Positions 63,945 to 64,000 of a DNA stretch of 64,000 bases are shown piece after piece (within the stretch, counting starts at the first letter, position 1; each line of letters opens with the position of its first letter). A program made the position numbers and the translations under genes. The DNA lies in NCBI RefSeq assembly GCF_009377205.1, contig NZ_VJZE01000007.1:1-64000 (forward strand), written 5' to 3'. This DNA is from Streptomyces phyllanthi. GTDB taxonomy: Bacteria; Actinomycetota; Actinomycetes; Streptomycetales; Streptomycetaceae. A model generated the notes under the pieces. It did no database searches. It was not told the origin of the DNA and saw only the letters and a program-made list of their open reading frames with translations.

Positions 63945-64000
63945 ATGACACAGGCTCCTACGGCGACCAAGGCCACCCGACGCCGACACGACCGAGACAT
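63945..64000 (+). CDS. Start of a MATE-family exporter gene (partial)
   Basis: The window ends after 18 codons (MTQAPTATKATRRRHDRD). The basic, Thr/Ala-rich beginning is what I recall for the MATE/DinF-type efflux protein encoded next to dnaB in Streptomyces; an ATG at 63939 is also possible. No membrane helix is yet visible, so the call rests on gene position and memory. Confidence 0.5.
   Translation, partial: MTQAPTATKATRRRHDRD

Overview
This is about 64 kb of a very high-GC, Streptomyces-like chromosome, probably from the core close to oriC. The evidence is the strong G/C third-position codon bias, frequent GTG/TTG starts, the presence of ssgA/ssgR and a Rex-controlled cydABCD, and many ParB-type parS palindromes (GTTTCACGTGAAAC) and DnaA-box-like 9-mers between genes. 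From memory, the order (copper/DtpA cluster, pheA, serS, ABC block, cydAB-cydDC, hisC, thiC, ssgR-ssgA, dnaB) follows the S. coelicolor chromosome running toward oriC. No rRNA, tRNA, CRISPR array, insertion sequence or prophage was seen.

Layout. 0-11.5 kb: a SEC-C/DUF5926 protein, a candidate C-rich double-hairpin RNA, a secreted repeat protein, a PrimPol-like protein, a GAF-SpoIIE phosphatase with an odd in-frame upstream ORF, aminopeptidase P, an orphan CitG-like protein, a Tat-exported intradiol dioxygenase, a hypothetical, an MFS exporter and an RsbW-like ATPase. 11.7-18.7 kb: a copper-trafficking/oxidative cluster (membrane protein, YcnI, Sco, PCuAC, CopC-CopD, DyP peroxidase). 18.9-23.4 kb: pheA, a DnaA-box-rich gap, serS with an overlapping HAD phosphatase, and a small conserved protein. 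23.5-27.1 kb: a four-gene ABC-2 block on the minus strand. 27.4-34.0 kb: an alpha/beta hydrolase-SDR fusion, MerR, RNA 2'-phosphotransferase, an F420-type oxidoreductase, a second HAD and an M23 peptidase.

34.2-41.8 kb: fused cydDC (interrupted by a one-base frameshift), cydB and cydA behind a perfect Rex operator, then hisC. Three perfect parS sites lie between cydDC and cydB. 42.2-46.5 kb: a LacI regulator, a metallophosphoesterase, a membrane protein and a decayed gene. 46.5-50.1 kb: thiC under a TPP riboswitch that carries a parS-like site in an internal hairpin, and a YibE/F-type membrane protein. 50.1-54.6 kb: the sporulation pair ssgA/ssgR, small membrane proteins, a cupin, a low-molecular-weight tyrosine phosphatase overlapping a Cys/Met-metabolism PLP enzyme. 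54.8-64 kb: a LysR regulator with a TTA codon, Nudix, flavohaemoprotein, a deleted HAD pseudogene, two GNAT genes, a serine hydrolase, dnaB, and the start of a divergent MATE-type exporter.

Themes. Chromosome organisation signals (parS, DnaA boxes) are laid over ordinary housekeeping genes, sometimes inside other regulatory elements. Respiration (cyd, Rex), copper delivery (Sco, PCuAC, DtpA) and development (ssgA/R, bldA-type TTA codon) are the main physiological links. Most calls rest on motifs and remembered family sequences; no database search was possible.
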